In this document: one piece after another, positions 6,833-14,212 of the stretch
Layout of the letters: each line of letters begins with the position of its first letter
Numbering within the stretch: the first letter of the stretch is position 1
From: Bacteroidota bacterium
Lineage (GTDB): Bacteria > Bacteroidota > Bacteroidia > 2-12-FULL-35-15
Length of the DNA stretch: 14,212 nucleotides
Reading direction: 5' to 3'
Assembly (NCBI GenBank): GCA_026391935.1
Contig: JAPLDC010000043.1
Coordinates: forward strand, 1-14,212
The notes under the pieces: model-generated
What the model was told of the DNA's origin: nothing
Seen by the model: only the letters and a program-made list of their open reading frames with translations
The model's database searches: none
Made by a program: the position numbers and the translations under genes

Positions 6833-7906
6833 TTAAATAAATTTTGATTTTGATGTAGCGCTTTTTCCAAAGGCTCCCGGAGCAATAAATCTCAAAGAAA
6901 TTTCAAACCCTCCACGTGTCTTAGTTACTGTCTTCAATTTAGATAAATTCATGTCATAACTTAAGCCAATGGCATAGTTTGAATATTCAAACTTAAATGC
7001 AGCAATAAAAGCATCTTGAACCCTTTCGTATCCTCCGATGGAAATGGCCATTGGTTTTTTATTTCCTGTGTATTTCGAAGCCTCCTGTAAGATATATTGA
7101 AAGGATAGACCGGGTGTAATTTCTTTAGTAGCGCCTTGAATAAATACGATGTAGGAAGGCTTCAAAACTAGATTTGTGTTTTTTATTCCAATCGCGGCAT
7201 CTCCATGAAACACCCATTTTGTATGCAAAACTTGTGTGTTATCTCCATAAAAAGTATATGTTGGATTATTCGGATGGAATACTGCTACACCTATATTTAC
7301 TTTCCTTGCGTTGTTTGCAGAAATATACATTTCACTATTTCCATAACTGTATTCCATTCCAGCTCCCAAATCTACAAAGTTAAATGCTTGTGCGGTTCCG
7401 GTTTCTCCTGTTGGCAGAGTTGAATTATAGGCTGAGCCATCGTATTGACTCCCCCATTCAAGTCCTCCCAAAGAAATGCTACGTTGAGCGAAACCACTCA
7501 TTAATCCCGCTGAGAGAATGCTATGTTCATTTACGGTTATTATTCCTGAAAGAGAAAGATTGTCTTGATTGGAAGTTAAATTCGCATTTCCGGATTTGTC
7601 TGAAAAAAAATCAAGTCCTAATCCAAGATGATGTTTCTTATCTTTTAATAAGCGAGCATCAGCAGAAAGTGCGAAAGTCTTGTATGGAGAGCCGACACTT
7701 TGCCATTGATTTTTATAATTGGTGACTACACGTATGTCGTGGGGTACACCTGCATCAGCAGGGTTTAATTGTAATAACGTTTCGTCAAATTGAGAAAAGT
7801 GAATGTCTTGAGCGAAGATTGTTGTATTAAATAAAGAAGCCACAAAAGCAAATAGAATTAGTGTTCCTCGTTTCTTCTTATTACAAATTATTATTTTTGT
7901 TTTCAT
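6833..7906 (-). CDS. PorP/SprF-family type IX secretion membrane protein
   Basis: 357 residues. A basic N-terminus and hydrophobic stretch (about 15-31) end at IFAQ, a signal peptide. The mature start, DIHFSQFDETLLQLNPADAG, has the aromatic and N-P-A-x-A-G pattern typical of the PorP/SprF family. The rest alternates beta strands and Gly/Asn turns, as expected of an outer-membrane barrel (for example LGLGLDFFSDKSGN and YAIGLSYDMNLSK). Length is slightly above the usual 300-350. Family members are specific to Bacteroidota; PorP is a T9SS component, and SprF is needed to secrete the adhesin SprB encoded next to it. Here it lies between two type B sorting-domain genes, 20 bp after one and about 60 bp before the other, so it is most likely a cargo-dedicated paralogue rather than the core PorP. 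The ATG at 7904-7906 is well placed. No separate promoter was seen. Confidence 0.92.
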   Translation of the reverse strand: MKTKIIICNKKKRGTLILFAFVASLFNTTIFAQDIHFSQFDETLLQLNPADAGVPHDIRVVTNYKNQWQSVGSPYKTFALSADARLLKDKKHHLGLGLDFFSDKSGNANLTSNQDNLSLSGIITVNEHSILSAGLMSGFAQRSISLGGLEWGSQYDGSAYNSTLPTGETGTAQAFNFVDLGAGMEYSYGNSEMYISANNARKVNIGVAVFHPNNPTYTFYGDNTQVLHTKWVFHGDAAIGIKNTNLVLKPSYIVFIQGATKEITPGLSFQYILQEASKYTGNKKPMAISIGGYERVQDAFIAAFKFEYSNYAIGLSYDMNLSKLKTVTKTRGGFEISLRFIAPGAFGKSATSKSKFI

Positions 7907-7926
7907 CTATATAAAAAAATAAATTT

Positions 7927-10900
7927 TTATTTTACTAAAGTAATATTACCATGTTTTTTTACCTCAATGCCTTTGATGGTGGCATTTAGGTAATAAACAA
8001 AAATAGCGGCATCTAATCTTCTGCCATGAAGTGTTCCATCCCATGCAATGGCAGGATCAGTGGTTTCAAAAACCTTTTCACCCCAACGATCAAAAATTAC
8101 AAACTCTAAATTTTCGATACAGCCTCCGTATATTTTTAATGAATCGTTTGCCCCGTCCCCATTTGGAGAAAATACATTCGGAACAAATAATTCACTACAA
8201 TCTTCCTCAACAAAAACTGTAATTGTATCACTCGAAGAACAACCGCCAAGGGTCACGGTAAGAATATATGTTGTTGTTTGTGTCGGACTCGCAATTGGTG
8301 AGGCGCATGTATCACAACTTAGAGCTGTCGGTGGTGTCCAACTGTATGTTGCTCCTATACTTGCTGTCCCTGATAAAACGATACTTGAGCCAGATGTAAT
8401 CGTTACATCAGCTCCGGCATTAACAGTTGGTCCTCCAATAGTACTAACTGTTCCTGAAGTGATAAATGTACATCCTAAGGAATCTGTTACTGTGACAGTG
8501 TAAAATCCTGCACCAATACTTGTTATTGAAGAAGTTGTGGAGCCTCCAGGAGCCCATGAATATGTTAAGGTTCCGGAGCCTCCGGCAATTGTTGCAATTG
8601 CTGATCCATCATTCGAACCGCAGTTTGCAGATGTGGTATTTACGCTTCCTGATATCGCAGGAGGTTCAGTAATATTTACAAATGTTGTACTTGAGCAGCC
8701 TGCTCCATCAGTTACTGTTACAGTATATGTTCCCGCCGATAATCCGCTCACAGATGCACTCGTTCCAGCTCCGCCTGTCCACGAATACGTGTAAGAACCA
8801 GCTCCGCCAGAACCTGCAACAGTTGCAGAGGCATTACTTCCGCCATTACAAAATACATTTGTTTGTGATGTTGTATTAATACTTGGTCCGCCTGTATTAG
8901 TGATAGAAACGGTTGTAAAAGAAGGAATGCAAGGAGGATTATCAATAGTCCATTGAAACACGTTGGCTCCTATACCTAATCCTGTAACTGTTGAAGTTGG
9001 TGACGATGGAGTTGTTATTGTTCCAGAGCCACTTACCAATGTCCATGTTCCTGTTCCGATTGTTGGGGCATTTGCTGCCAACAAGGCTGAGGTGCTACAA
9101 ATCGTCTGATTTGGTCCTGCAACAGAAGTAGTAGGTGCTACAACACTTGTTATTGTTACAGTTGACGATGAAGGAGGACAAGAAACGCTGGTGATAGTCC
9201 ATTGAAATACATTTGCTCCAACACCTAATCCTGTTATTCCTGAGATTGGTGATGATGGTGTTGAAATAGTTCCTGTTCCACTAACTAATGTCCAGGTACC
9301 TGTTCCAACAATTGGAGTATTTCCTGCAAGCGTTGCAATTGTACCACAAACAGTTTGACTTGAACCGGCTAAAGATGTTGTGACACCGCCTGTATTTGTA
9401 ATTGTAACAATAGAAATTGAAGGAGGGCAAGGTAAGCTTGTGATAGACCATTGGAAAACATTTGCTCCAACTCCCAATCCTGTAACGCCTGAAGCAGGAG
9501 AGGAGGGAGACGTAATAATTCCTGTTCCGCTTACCAATGTCCATAAACCTGTTCCAATTGTTGGAGTATTACCTGCCAAAGTTGCTGATGTTCCACAAAC
9601 AGATTGATCAGGTCCTGCATTCGATGTTGTTGCTCCTCCTGTACTGGTAATAGTTACAGTACTGGTAGAAGGTGTACAAGGCGGATTATCAATTGTCCAT
9701 TGAAACACATTGGCTCCTAAACCTAATCCTGTAAGTCCTGAAGTTGGAGAAGAAGGTGTTGTTATTGTTCCTGTTCCGCTAACCAAGGTCCATGTTCCTG
9801 TTCCGGTTGTTGCTATATTTCCGGCAAGCGTAGCAGAAGTAGCACAAACTGATTGAGCAGGTCCGGCAATGGAAACAGTAGGTGCAGCAACACCTGTAAT
9901 AGTAACAGTCGAGAATGAGGCAACGCATGGTGCATTAGAAATTGTCCATTGAAATAGATTTGGCCCGATCCCCAATCCTGTGATACCTGATGTTGGTGAA
10001 GTAGGAGTGGTAATTGTTCCGGCACCACTCACTAATGTCCATAATCCTGTTCCTGTTGTTGCAGTATTCCCGGCTAGTGTTGCAGTAGTACCGCAAACGG
10101 TTTGAACCGGACCGGCATTAGAGACTGTAGGTGCTGCTACTCCGGTTATTGTGACAGTTGAAGTTGATGCAACGCAAGGGGCATTAGAAATTGTCCATTG
10201 AAAGACGTTTGGTCCAACTCCTAATCCTGTGACACCCGAAGAAGGTGAAGAAGGAGTTGTAATAGTTCCTGTACCACTCACTAATGTCCAAATTCCGGTT
10301 CCTGTTGTTGCAGTGTTTCCGGCTAGTGTAGCGGTTGTGCCGCAAACGGTTTGAATCGGACCGGCGTTAGCGACAGTAGGAGCCGCTACTCCGTTAATGG
10401 TAACAGTTGAAGAAGAAGCAACACAAGGTGCATTGGAAATTGTCCATTGGAATACATTTGGGCCAACTCCTAAACCTGTAATACCTGATGTTGGTGATGA
10501 AGGAGTAGTTATAGTTCCTGTACCACTGACCAAGGTCCATGTCCCTGTTCCAGTTATAGCAGTGTTTCCGGCAAGTGTAGCAGTAGTTCCACAAATGGTT
10601 TGAACCGGTCCGGCATTTGAAACTGTTGGAGCTGCAACACCGGTAATAGTTACCGAAGATGTGGATGCAGGGCAAGGGGCACTGGTAATCGCCCATTGAA
10701 AAACATTTGGGCCAACTCCTAATCCTGTAACACCAGAAGTGGGTGATGTTGGAGTAGTTATTGTTCCTGCACCGCTTAGCAAGGTCCAAAGACCTGTTCC
10801 TGTTGTAGCTGTATTCCCTGCTAGTGTAGCAGTAGTTCCGCAAACTGTTTGCGGTAGTCCGGCAACGGATGTTGTTGGTCCTCCTGTACTTGTTATGGTT

Positions 10901-12984
10901 ACTTGTGTCGATGATGTTCCGCAAGGAGGATTAGAAATTGTCCATTGAAAAATGTTTGCTCCAAGTCCCAATCCTGTAACTGTTGATGTTGGGGATGAAG
11001 GAGTTGTAATTACTCCTGTTCCGCTGATCAAGGTCCATGTTCCAGTTCCTGCTAAAGGTGTGTTTCCGGCTAATGTTGCAGAAGTAGCGCAAAGTGATTG
11101 ATTAACGCCAGCGTTAGAAGCTGTTGGTGAAGTATTAACGGTAACAATAACTGGGATCCGATAAGTTCCCGGACAAAATCCGACATAATAGGTAGTTGTT
11201 ACTGCAAGAGTCGGTGTAACAAATGGACTGCCAGATCCTACAGGTGCTCCACCTGTTTGAGTTGTATACCAACTGATGGTAGTTCCAACAGGAACTGTTC
11301 CGAACATAGTGGCGGTTAGAGAAGCAGTATTTCCAGAGCAAATTGTAACGTTCGCAGCGAAAATAGTATCATTGGTGATTAGTTGATTAGTAAGTCCGGC
11401 AGCACCCATTGTTGCACCGTTGGGAGGGAATTCTGTAAGTGCAGTAGAATTTGTAACTCCATTGGCGCCTCCATTTACAGTGGAGACAATTGCTCCGGTT
11501 GAAAGTGCAATATATCCACCACCGCCACCACCACCAGGTCCTTCAGCTTCGTTACCCGTAACATTCTGATTTCCGCCTGCTCCGCCATTTGCAGAAGCAG
11601 AGATTCCTGATATTGTTCCAACAGAATTTAAAATTATTGTTCCGCCACCGCCACCGCCACCGGCTCCGTCAATACCAACGGATGCTCCAGATGTATTTGT
11701 GTTTGCACCGGCACCGCCATTTGCTACTATTGTCCCTGTTCCGCTTATCGTTCCATAACTCATGAAATAAACTATACCACCACCAATTCCACCATTTCCG
11801 GCACAACCATTATCCTGATCTCCGGCACCACCACCACCACCAATAAATAATCTGCCTGTTGTATAATCTAAAGGTCTTCCGCCCCAACCTCCATTATTTT
11901 CTCTATAGTCGCCAAGCCAGTTATTAGTAGCGGCTCCTGATTGAAAAGGTTTAGGTCCTTCAACAGTTGCGTCTCTGTTTTGGGATGAGAATGAATATCC
12001 TCCACGACCACCACCTGGTGACGTATGGGCAGCACTCATTCCAAATCCTTCTATGTTCCATGAAAGATTATATCCGGCAACAGGGTTTCCTTTTCCATCC
12101 CATCCAATAAGGTTTCCAGCATTAGATCCTCCGCCGCCTCCCGCGTTGTGCATATCTCCGCCTCCGCCGCCATTTCCGGCAACACCCCTGCAATATCTTC
12201 CCGCCATAATATCATAATCTGCCTGATAACCAAAAATACCTTCTCCTTTTTCTGCTCCCTCGGTGTTACTGCTTCTGGCAACTTGTCCGCCGCCTAGTCC
12301 AGAAGCGTTATCTCCAATTTTTGATCCTCCTCTGAAACCAAGAGCACTTGCATTAATGCTTGCGCCCGCTCCAATAGTGCTGTTTCCATAAACTTCAACA
12401 GCCACAATACCTCCTGTAAAAATACCACCTGCTGCCCAGGCAGGGCAGGTAAGAACACCAGGGCTTGTTATTGTTAAGGTTTTATATCTTGGAACCCTTA
12501 TTACTTGAACTCTTCCGGCTGAAGTGTAATCATATTTTAAACCGCAATCGACTGTTATTGTTGTTAAGCTGGGAACAGCGCTGACCTCACAAAATTCGTA
12601 ATGTCCACAGTTGTTATAGCTTGTTGTTTGACCCCAGGTACTGTCGTTTGGGAAACCATAAAACTGACCGCTACCAGCTGGAAATTCAATAGAGGAGGTA
12701 GTAGTAGAACTCGGTCCTTGCATTTGAATGATCATAATAAGGTCACCGGCATTTAGGCTGTTCCCAGCACTGGTAACTCCGAAACGGTTATTTGCATTCA
12801 GATCGCTGGAGGCAACTGTAATTGTTGTGGCACCAGCAGTAGCATTTGCCGTTAATGTGGTGTATTCGTTTACAATTGTATTGACTGTGTTAATAATTTT
12901 GTTCCCGTCAATTGCCCTTTGAGCAAATGATACAGAAGTAGAAATAAATAATAATGGAAGTAAGTAGTTCTTAAAAATATTCAT
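7927..12984 (-). CDS. Giant repeat adhesin with SprB repeats and T9SS type B sorting domain
   Basis: 1685 residues. Order: signal peptide (1-21, cleavage at SFA-Q); an N-terminal beta-rich region (about 40-180) with TTITVASSDLN and MIIQMQGP motifs; a glycine-rich region (about 181-508) with repeated runs of 5-8 glycines; an Ig_7-like domain (about 537-619, WYTTQTGG and TTTYYV); nine exact 83-residue Ig-like repeats (620-1366); two SprB-type repeats (1367-1518, with YSW and GTYTVTVTD); an Ig/PKD-like domain (1519-1593); and a type B sorting domain (1594-1685, VPNVFSPNGDGAND, FDRWGEK, WDGTLHG). The SprB repeats and sorting domain are the features of T9SS-delivered surface adhesins used in gliding or attachment. 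It is the first gene of the cassette; the PorP/SprF gene follows after 20 bp. No good TAnnTTTG element was found upstream. The surface-adhesin role is inferred; the ligand is unknown. Confidence 0.92.
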   Translation of the reverse strand: MNIFKNYLLPLLFISTSVSFAQRAIDGNKIINTVNTIVNEYTTLTANATAGATTITVASSDLNANNRFGVTSAGNSLNAGDLIMIIQMQGPSSTTTSSIEFPAGSGQFYGFPNDSTWGQTTSYNNCGHYEFCEVSAVPSLTTITVDCGLKYDYTSAGRVQVIRVPRYKTLTITSPGVLTCPAWAAGGIFTGGIVAVEVYGNSTIGAGASINASALGFRGGSKIGDNASGLGGGQVARSSNTEGAEKGEGIFGYQADYDIMAGRYCRGVAGNGGGGGDMHNAGGGGGSNAGNLIGWDGKGNPVAGYNLSWNIEGFGMSAAHTSPGGGRGGYSFSSQNRDATVEGPKPFQSGAATNNWLGDYRENNGGWGGRPLDYTTGRLFIGGGGGAGDQDNGCAGNGGIGGGIVYFMSYGTISGTGTIVANGGAGANTNTSGASVGIDGAGGGGGGGTIILNSVGTISGISASANGGAGGNQNVTGNEAEGPGGGGGGGYIALSTGAIVSTVNGGANGVTNSTALTEFPPNGATMGAAGLTNQLITNDTIFAANVTICSGNTASLTATMFGTVPVGTTISWYTTQTGGAPVGSGSPFVTPTLAVTTTYYVGFCPGTYRIPVIVTVNTSPTASNAGVNQSLCATSATLAGNTPLAGTGTWTLISGTGVITTPSSPTSTVTGLGLGANIFQWTISNPPCGTSSTQVTITSTGGPTTSVAGLPQTVCGTTATLAGNTATTGTGLWTLLSGAGTITTPTSPTSGVTGLGVGPNVFQWAITSAPCPASTSSVTITGVAAPTVSNAGPVQTICGTTATLAGNTAITGTGTWTLVSGTGTITTPSSPTSGITGLGVGPNVFQWTISNAPCVASSSTVTINGVAAPTVANAGPIQTVCGTTATLAGNTATTGTGIWTLVSGTGTITTPSSPSSGVTGLGVGPNVFQWTISNAPCVASTSTVTITGVAAPTVSNAGPVQTVCGTTATLAGNTATTGTGLWTLVSGAGTITTPTSPTSGITGLGIGPNLFQWTISNAPCVASFSTVTITGVAAPTVSIAGPAQSVCATSATLAGNIATTGTGTWTLVSGTGTITTPSSPTSGLTGLGLGANVFQWTIDNPPCTPSTSTVTITSTGGATTSNAGPDQSVCGTSATLAGNTPTIGTGLWTLVSGTGIITSPSSPASGVTGLGVGANVFQWSITSLPCPPSISIVTITNTGGVTTSLAGSSQTVCGTIATLAGNTPIVGTGTWTLVSGTGTISTPSSPISGITGLGVGANVFQWTITSVSCPPSSSTVTITSVVAPTTSVAGPNQTICSTSALLAANAPTIGTGTWTLVSGSGTITTPSSPTSTVTGLGIGANVFQWTIDNPPCIPSFTTVSITNTGGPSINTTSQTNVFCNGGSNASATVAGSGGAGSYTYSWTGGAGTSASVSGLSAGTYTVTVTDGAGCSSTTFVNITEPPAISGSVNTTSANCGSNDGSAIATIAGGSGTLTYSWAPGGSTTSSITSIGAGFYTVTVTDSLGCTFITSGTVSTIGGPTVNAGADVTITSGSSIVLSGTASIGATYSWTPPTALSCDTCASPIASPTQTTTYILTVTLGGCSSSDTITVFVEEDCSELFVPNVFSPNGDGANDSLKIYGGCIENLEFVIFDRWGEKVFETTDPAIAWDGTLHGRRLDAAIFVYYLNATIKGIEVKKHGNITLVK
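8431..8886 (-). repeat. Two SprB-type repeats
   Basis: These encode residues 1367-1518 of the adhesin. Each unit of about 75 residues has a Cys-Gly/Cys-Asn start (VFCNGGSNAS; NCGSNDGSA), a Y-x-W core (YSWTGGAG; YSWAPGGS) and a GxYTVTVTDxxGC strand. This is the pattern of the SprB repeat of Flavobacterium gliding adhesins. Confidence 0.85.
8887..11127 (-). repeat. Nine tandem 249-bp (83-residue) Ig-like repeats
   Basis: These encode residues 620-1366 of the adhesin. I aligned all nine units by eye: every one is exactly 83 residues with no indel. Shared cores are ATLAGN, GTGxWTLxSGxG, (T/S)SP, TGLGxGxNxFQW and one Cys at position 13 and one at position 69 of every unit. Units 2-5 carry GPN and a GVAA linker; units 1 and 6-9 carry GAN and mostly a TGG linker. 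Synonymous codons differ freely between units. Confidence 0.95.
11460..12440 (-). other. Glycine-rich coding region of the adhesin
   Basis: It encodes about residues 181-508. It contains many runs of five to eight glycines, with Asn, Ala and Ser between them, and motifs such as NASALGFRGG and NGGGGGDMHNAGGGGG. On the plus strand it appears as CCA/ACC/GCC-rich DNA. The pattern resembles the glycine-loop beta-helix-like regions I recall from large myxobacterial and Bacteroidota surface proteins (AgmC-type); that link is from memory and untested. Confidence 0.6.
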
Positions 12985-13061
12985 GCATTTAGTATAATAA
13001 AATTTTAGCCAATGTAGAAGAATTTATCGAAAATTCCAATCATCTCATAATGTCGATAATA

Positions 13062-14210
13062 TCAGATGCTAATTTCTTTAAAAGGGTTGCGTGGGACCCA
13101 CTCGGAAGGTTTTAAATAATCGACAAAAGGCTTGATGATTCGATTGGATAAGGGGTTGCGGTGTCGAATGTAACATGTTAATTCGAGCGCCTCTGCACCA
13201 AAAGTGCTCTTTATCTCAGATGCCGTTCGTCCTAAAAAGAGGTGTTTGGCTCTTTTTAGGAGACTATCCTTGACATAATCGCATAAAATGTTCTGATAAA
13301 GATCCAAATCCTTATTGAAGGAATAGTCAATACCAATAAAATGAGCTTCTATGTCACTTGTTAAAATGAAAGTTGTTCGGAATCCAATGAGATTATTTTC
13401 AAAATAATAGCCAATAAAACTAAAATGATCGCCAAGTGCATTTTTCATTTCTGCAAAATAAGAGGTCGGGAGTGTTGCTAGTCTGAATTTTGCTTTTAGA
13501 TGGACATTTTTATATAATTGAAGGATTTGTTTTGAATTAGCTTTAATATCATCTACAGAAAAGTCTCTGCGTTCAATATTTATTCCTTTTTTAATAATAT
13601 TTTTCGTTCGATTGCGATATTTTTTACTCATCGCATTCATGTATTCATCAAATGAGTTCCATTGAATAGTAAGAACCATATTCGGTTCAACTAAAAAGTC
13701 GTGGTATTTGTACTCTTCAAATTCTTTGGTGAAACTTAAAGAAGAGGAATAAAAATCTTTAATTAAAACTGCAGAGATCTGTCCTCTTAATTTTTCTTTT
13801 GAACTGATGTGGTGGATCACATCTGATAAAGCATCAATCGCTTCGATTTTGTTTGCCTCTGGTGTGCAGGTAAATCCGTGCTCACCGCTTACACATGCGT
13901 TTCCGCATACCAAAATACGGATGTTTCTCCTGTCTGCATGACGTATCAAATGATTTGTCAAATGTTTCTTTAGATAGTCGGCAACGATGCAATAAAAGTC
14001 ACTTTCATTTTGATCTTGATTACTTCCAAAACTGCCAGAAGAAAAATCGATCACTTGGAAATATGCTATTGCAATAGGCTTCTTTTTATCATAAATAATG
14101 GAATAATGAAAACGCATATTTTCAGGATGTTGATCTTCCAAAACATTTAAAAAGGGTATCCTTAAAAATTCACTTCCATGACCAACAATACTGTTCCAGT
14201 CTTTTTTATT
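13062..14210 (-). CDS. GNAT/FemAB-like (BioF2-type) acyltransferase, N-terminus outside window
   Basis: 382 residues are visible. A TTG at 14139-14141 could be called as the start, but the frame stays open to the edge and the extra residues (DWNSIVGHGSEFLRIPFLNV) fit the family pattern of a tryptophan followed by an early hydrophobic motif before LEDQHPENMRF, so the gene is truncated by the window. The first part contains a GNACVSGEHGF segment. The C-terminal half (from NMVLTIQWNSFDEYM) matches the BioF2-like/Acetyltransf_6 fold: an SKKYRNRTKN helix, LYKNVHLKAKFRLATLP, a central strand pair FSFIGYYFENNLIGFRTTF, and YQNILCDYVKDSLL with GRTASEIKSTFGA. Such proteins are cytoplasmic and transfer acyl or aminoacyl groups in cell-wall, lipid or polysaccharide synthesis. 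The substrate cannot be told. It ends 77 bp before the adhesin start on the same strand, so it may or may not share the transcript. Confidence 0.8.
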   Translation of the reverse strand, partial: NKKDWNSIVGHGSEFLRIPFLNVLEDQHPENMRFHYSIIYDKKKPIAIAYFQVIDFSSGSFGSNQDQNESDFYCIVADYLKKHLTNHLIRHADRRNIRILVCGNACVSGEHGFTCTPEANKIEAIDALSDVIHHISSKEKLRGQISAVLIKDFYSSSLSFTKEFEEYKYHDFLVEPNMVLTIQWNSFDEYMNAMSKKYRNRTKNIIKKGINIERRDFSVDDIKANSKQILQLYKNVHLKAKFRLATLPTSYFAEMKNALGDHFSFIGYYFENNLIGFRTTFILTSDIEAHFIGIDYSFNKDLDLYQNILCDYVKDSLLKRAKHLFLGRTASEIKSTFGAEALELTCYIRHRNPLSNRIIKPFVDYLKPSEWVPRNPFKEISI

Positions 14211-14212
14211 TA

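Noticed and set aside
7174..7725. Plus-strand open frames opposite the PorP/SprF gene
   Set aside because: Short, overlapping one another in different frames, Cys/His/Leu-rich translations typical of antisense reading; no promoter or domain.
8048..10948. Several open frames of 60-176 codons on both strands inside the adhesin repeat region
   Set aside because: They recur with the 249-bp period, have the amino-acid makeup of shifted or antisense Thr/Gly/Ser-rich coding DNA, lack promoters and starts of their own, and are shadows of the 1685-residue gene.
8887..11127. Regular repeats considered as a CRISPR array or minisatellite
   Set aside because: The period is 249 bp, the units are coding and contiguous without spacers, and the frame is kept throughout.
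13024..13059. 7-bp inverted repeat (TTATCGA / TCGATAA) between the acyltransferase and adhesin genes, considered as a terminator
   Set aside because: The arms are 22 bp apart, A/T-rich and not followed by a T-run; chance is a fair explanation in this base composition.
12985..13061. Search for a TAnnTTTG promoter in front of the adhesin gene
   Set aside because: No exact or convincing near match was seen, so no promoter is claimed; the gene may use a variant promoter or be read from upstream.

Overview
The window reads as a chromosomal segment of a low-GC Bacteroidota bacterium. The evidence is two proteins ending in the gliding-motility/type IX secretion (T9SS) type B sorting domain, a PorP/SprF-family protein that is specific to this phylum, A/T-rich intergenic gaps with weak Shine-Dalgarno sequences, and promoter elements of the Bacteroidota type (TAnnTTTG). 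I cannot name the genus from the sequence.

Left part (1-3737): small housekeeping and hypothetical genes. A TPM-domain protein with a glycine-rich tail enters from the left edge with its 5' end cut off, and faces a MauE/DoxX-type membrane protein fused to a thioredoxin-like domain. A bidirectional terminator lies between them. Upstream of the MauE/DoxX gene on the same strand are a 78-residue cysteine-rich lipoprotein, with its own strong terminator, and a 132-residue membrane-anchored protein built from 16-residue repeats. Divergent from these is a TerB-DnaJ (DjlA-like) co-chaperone. It ends 3 bp from the end of a convergent 73-residue hypothetical gene, which carries a perfect 12-bp in-frame tandem duplication.

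Central and right part (3800-12984): a minus-strand cassette of three genes in the order 1685-residue repeat adhesin, PorP/SprF-family protein, 971-residue Ig/PKD-repeat protein, followed by a hairpin terminator. The gaps are 20 bp and about 60 bp, so one transcript is likely. Both large proteins have a signal peptide and a C-terminal type B sorting domain. By analogy with the sprB-sprF pair of Flavobacterium, the PorP/SprF protein probably serves secretion or surface anchoring of its two neighbours. The larger adhesin carries nine head-to-tail copies of an 83-residue Ig-like repeat without a single indel, two SprB-type repeats, and an N-terminal glycine-rich domain.

Right edge (13062-14210): the C-terminal part of a GNAT/FemAB-like (BioF2-type) acetyltransferase whose 5' end lies outside the window.

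No tRNA, rRNA, CRISPR array or insertion sequence was seen, and no gap between genes exceeds 300 bp. The most interesting material is the secretion-adhesin cassette with its repeat evolution, and the small 16-residue-repeat protein. I found no clear sign of a wholly new multi-gene system.
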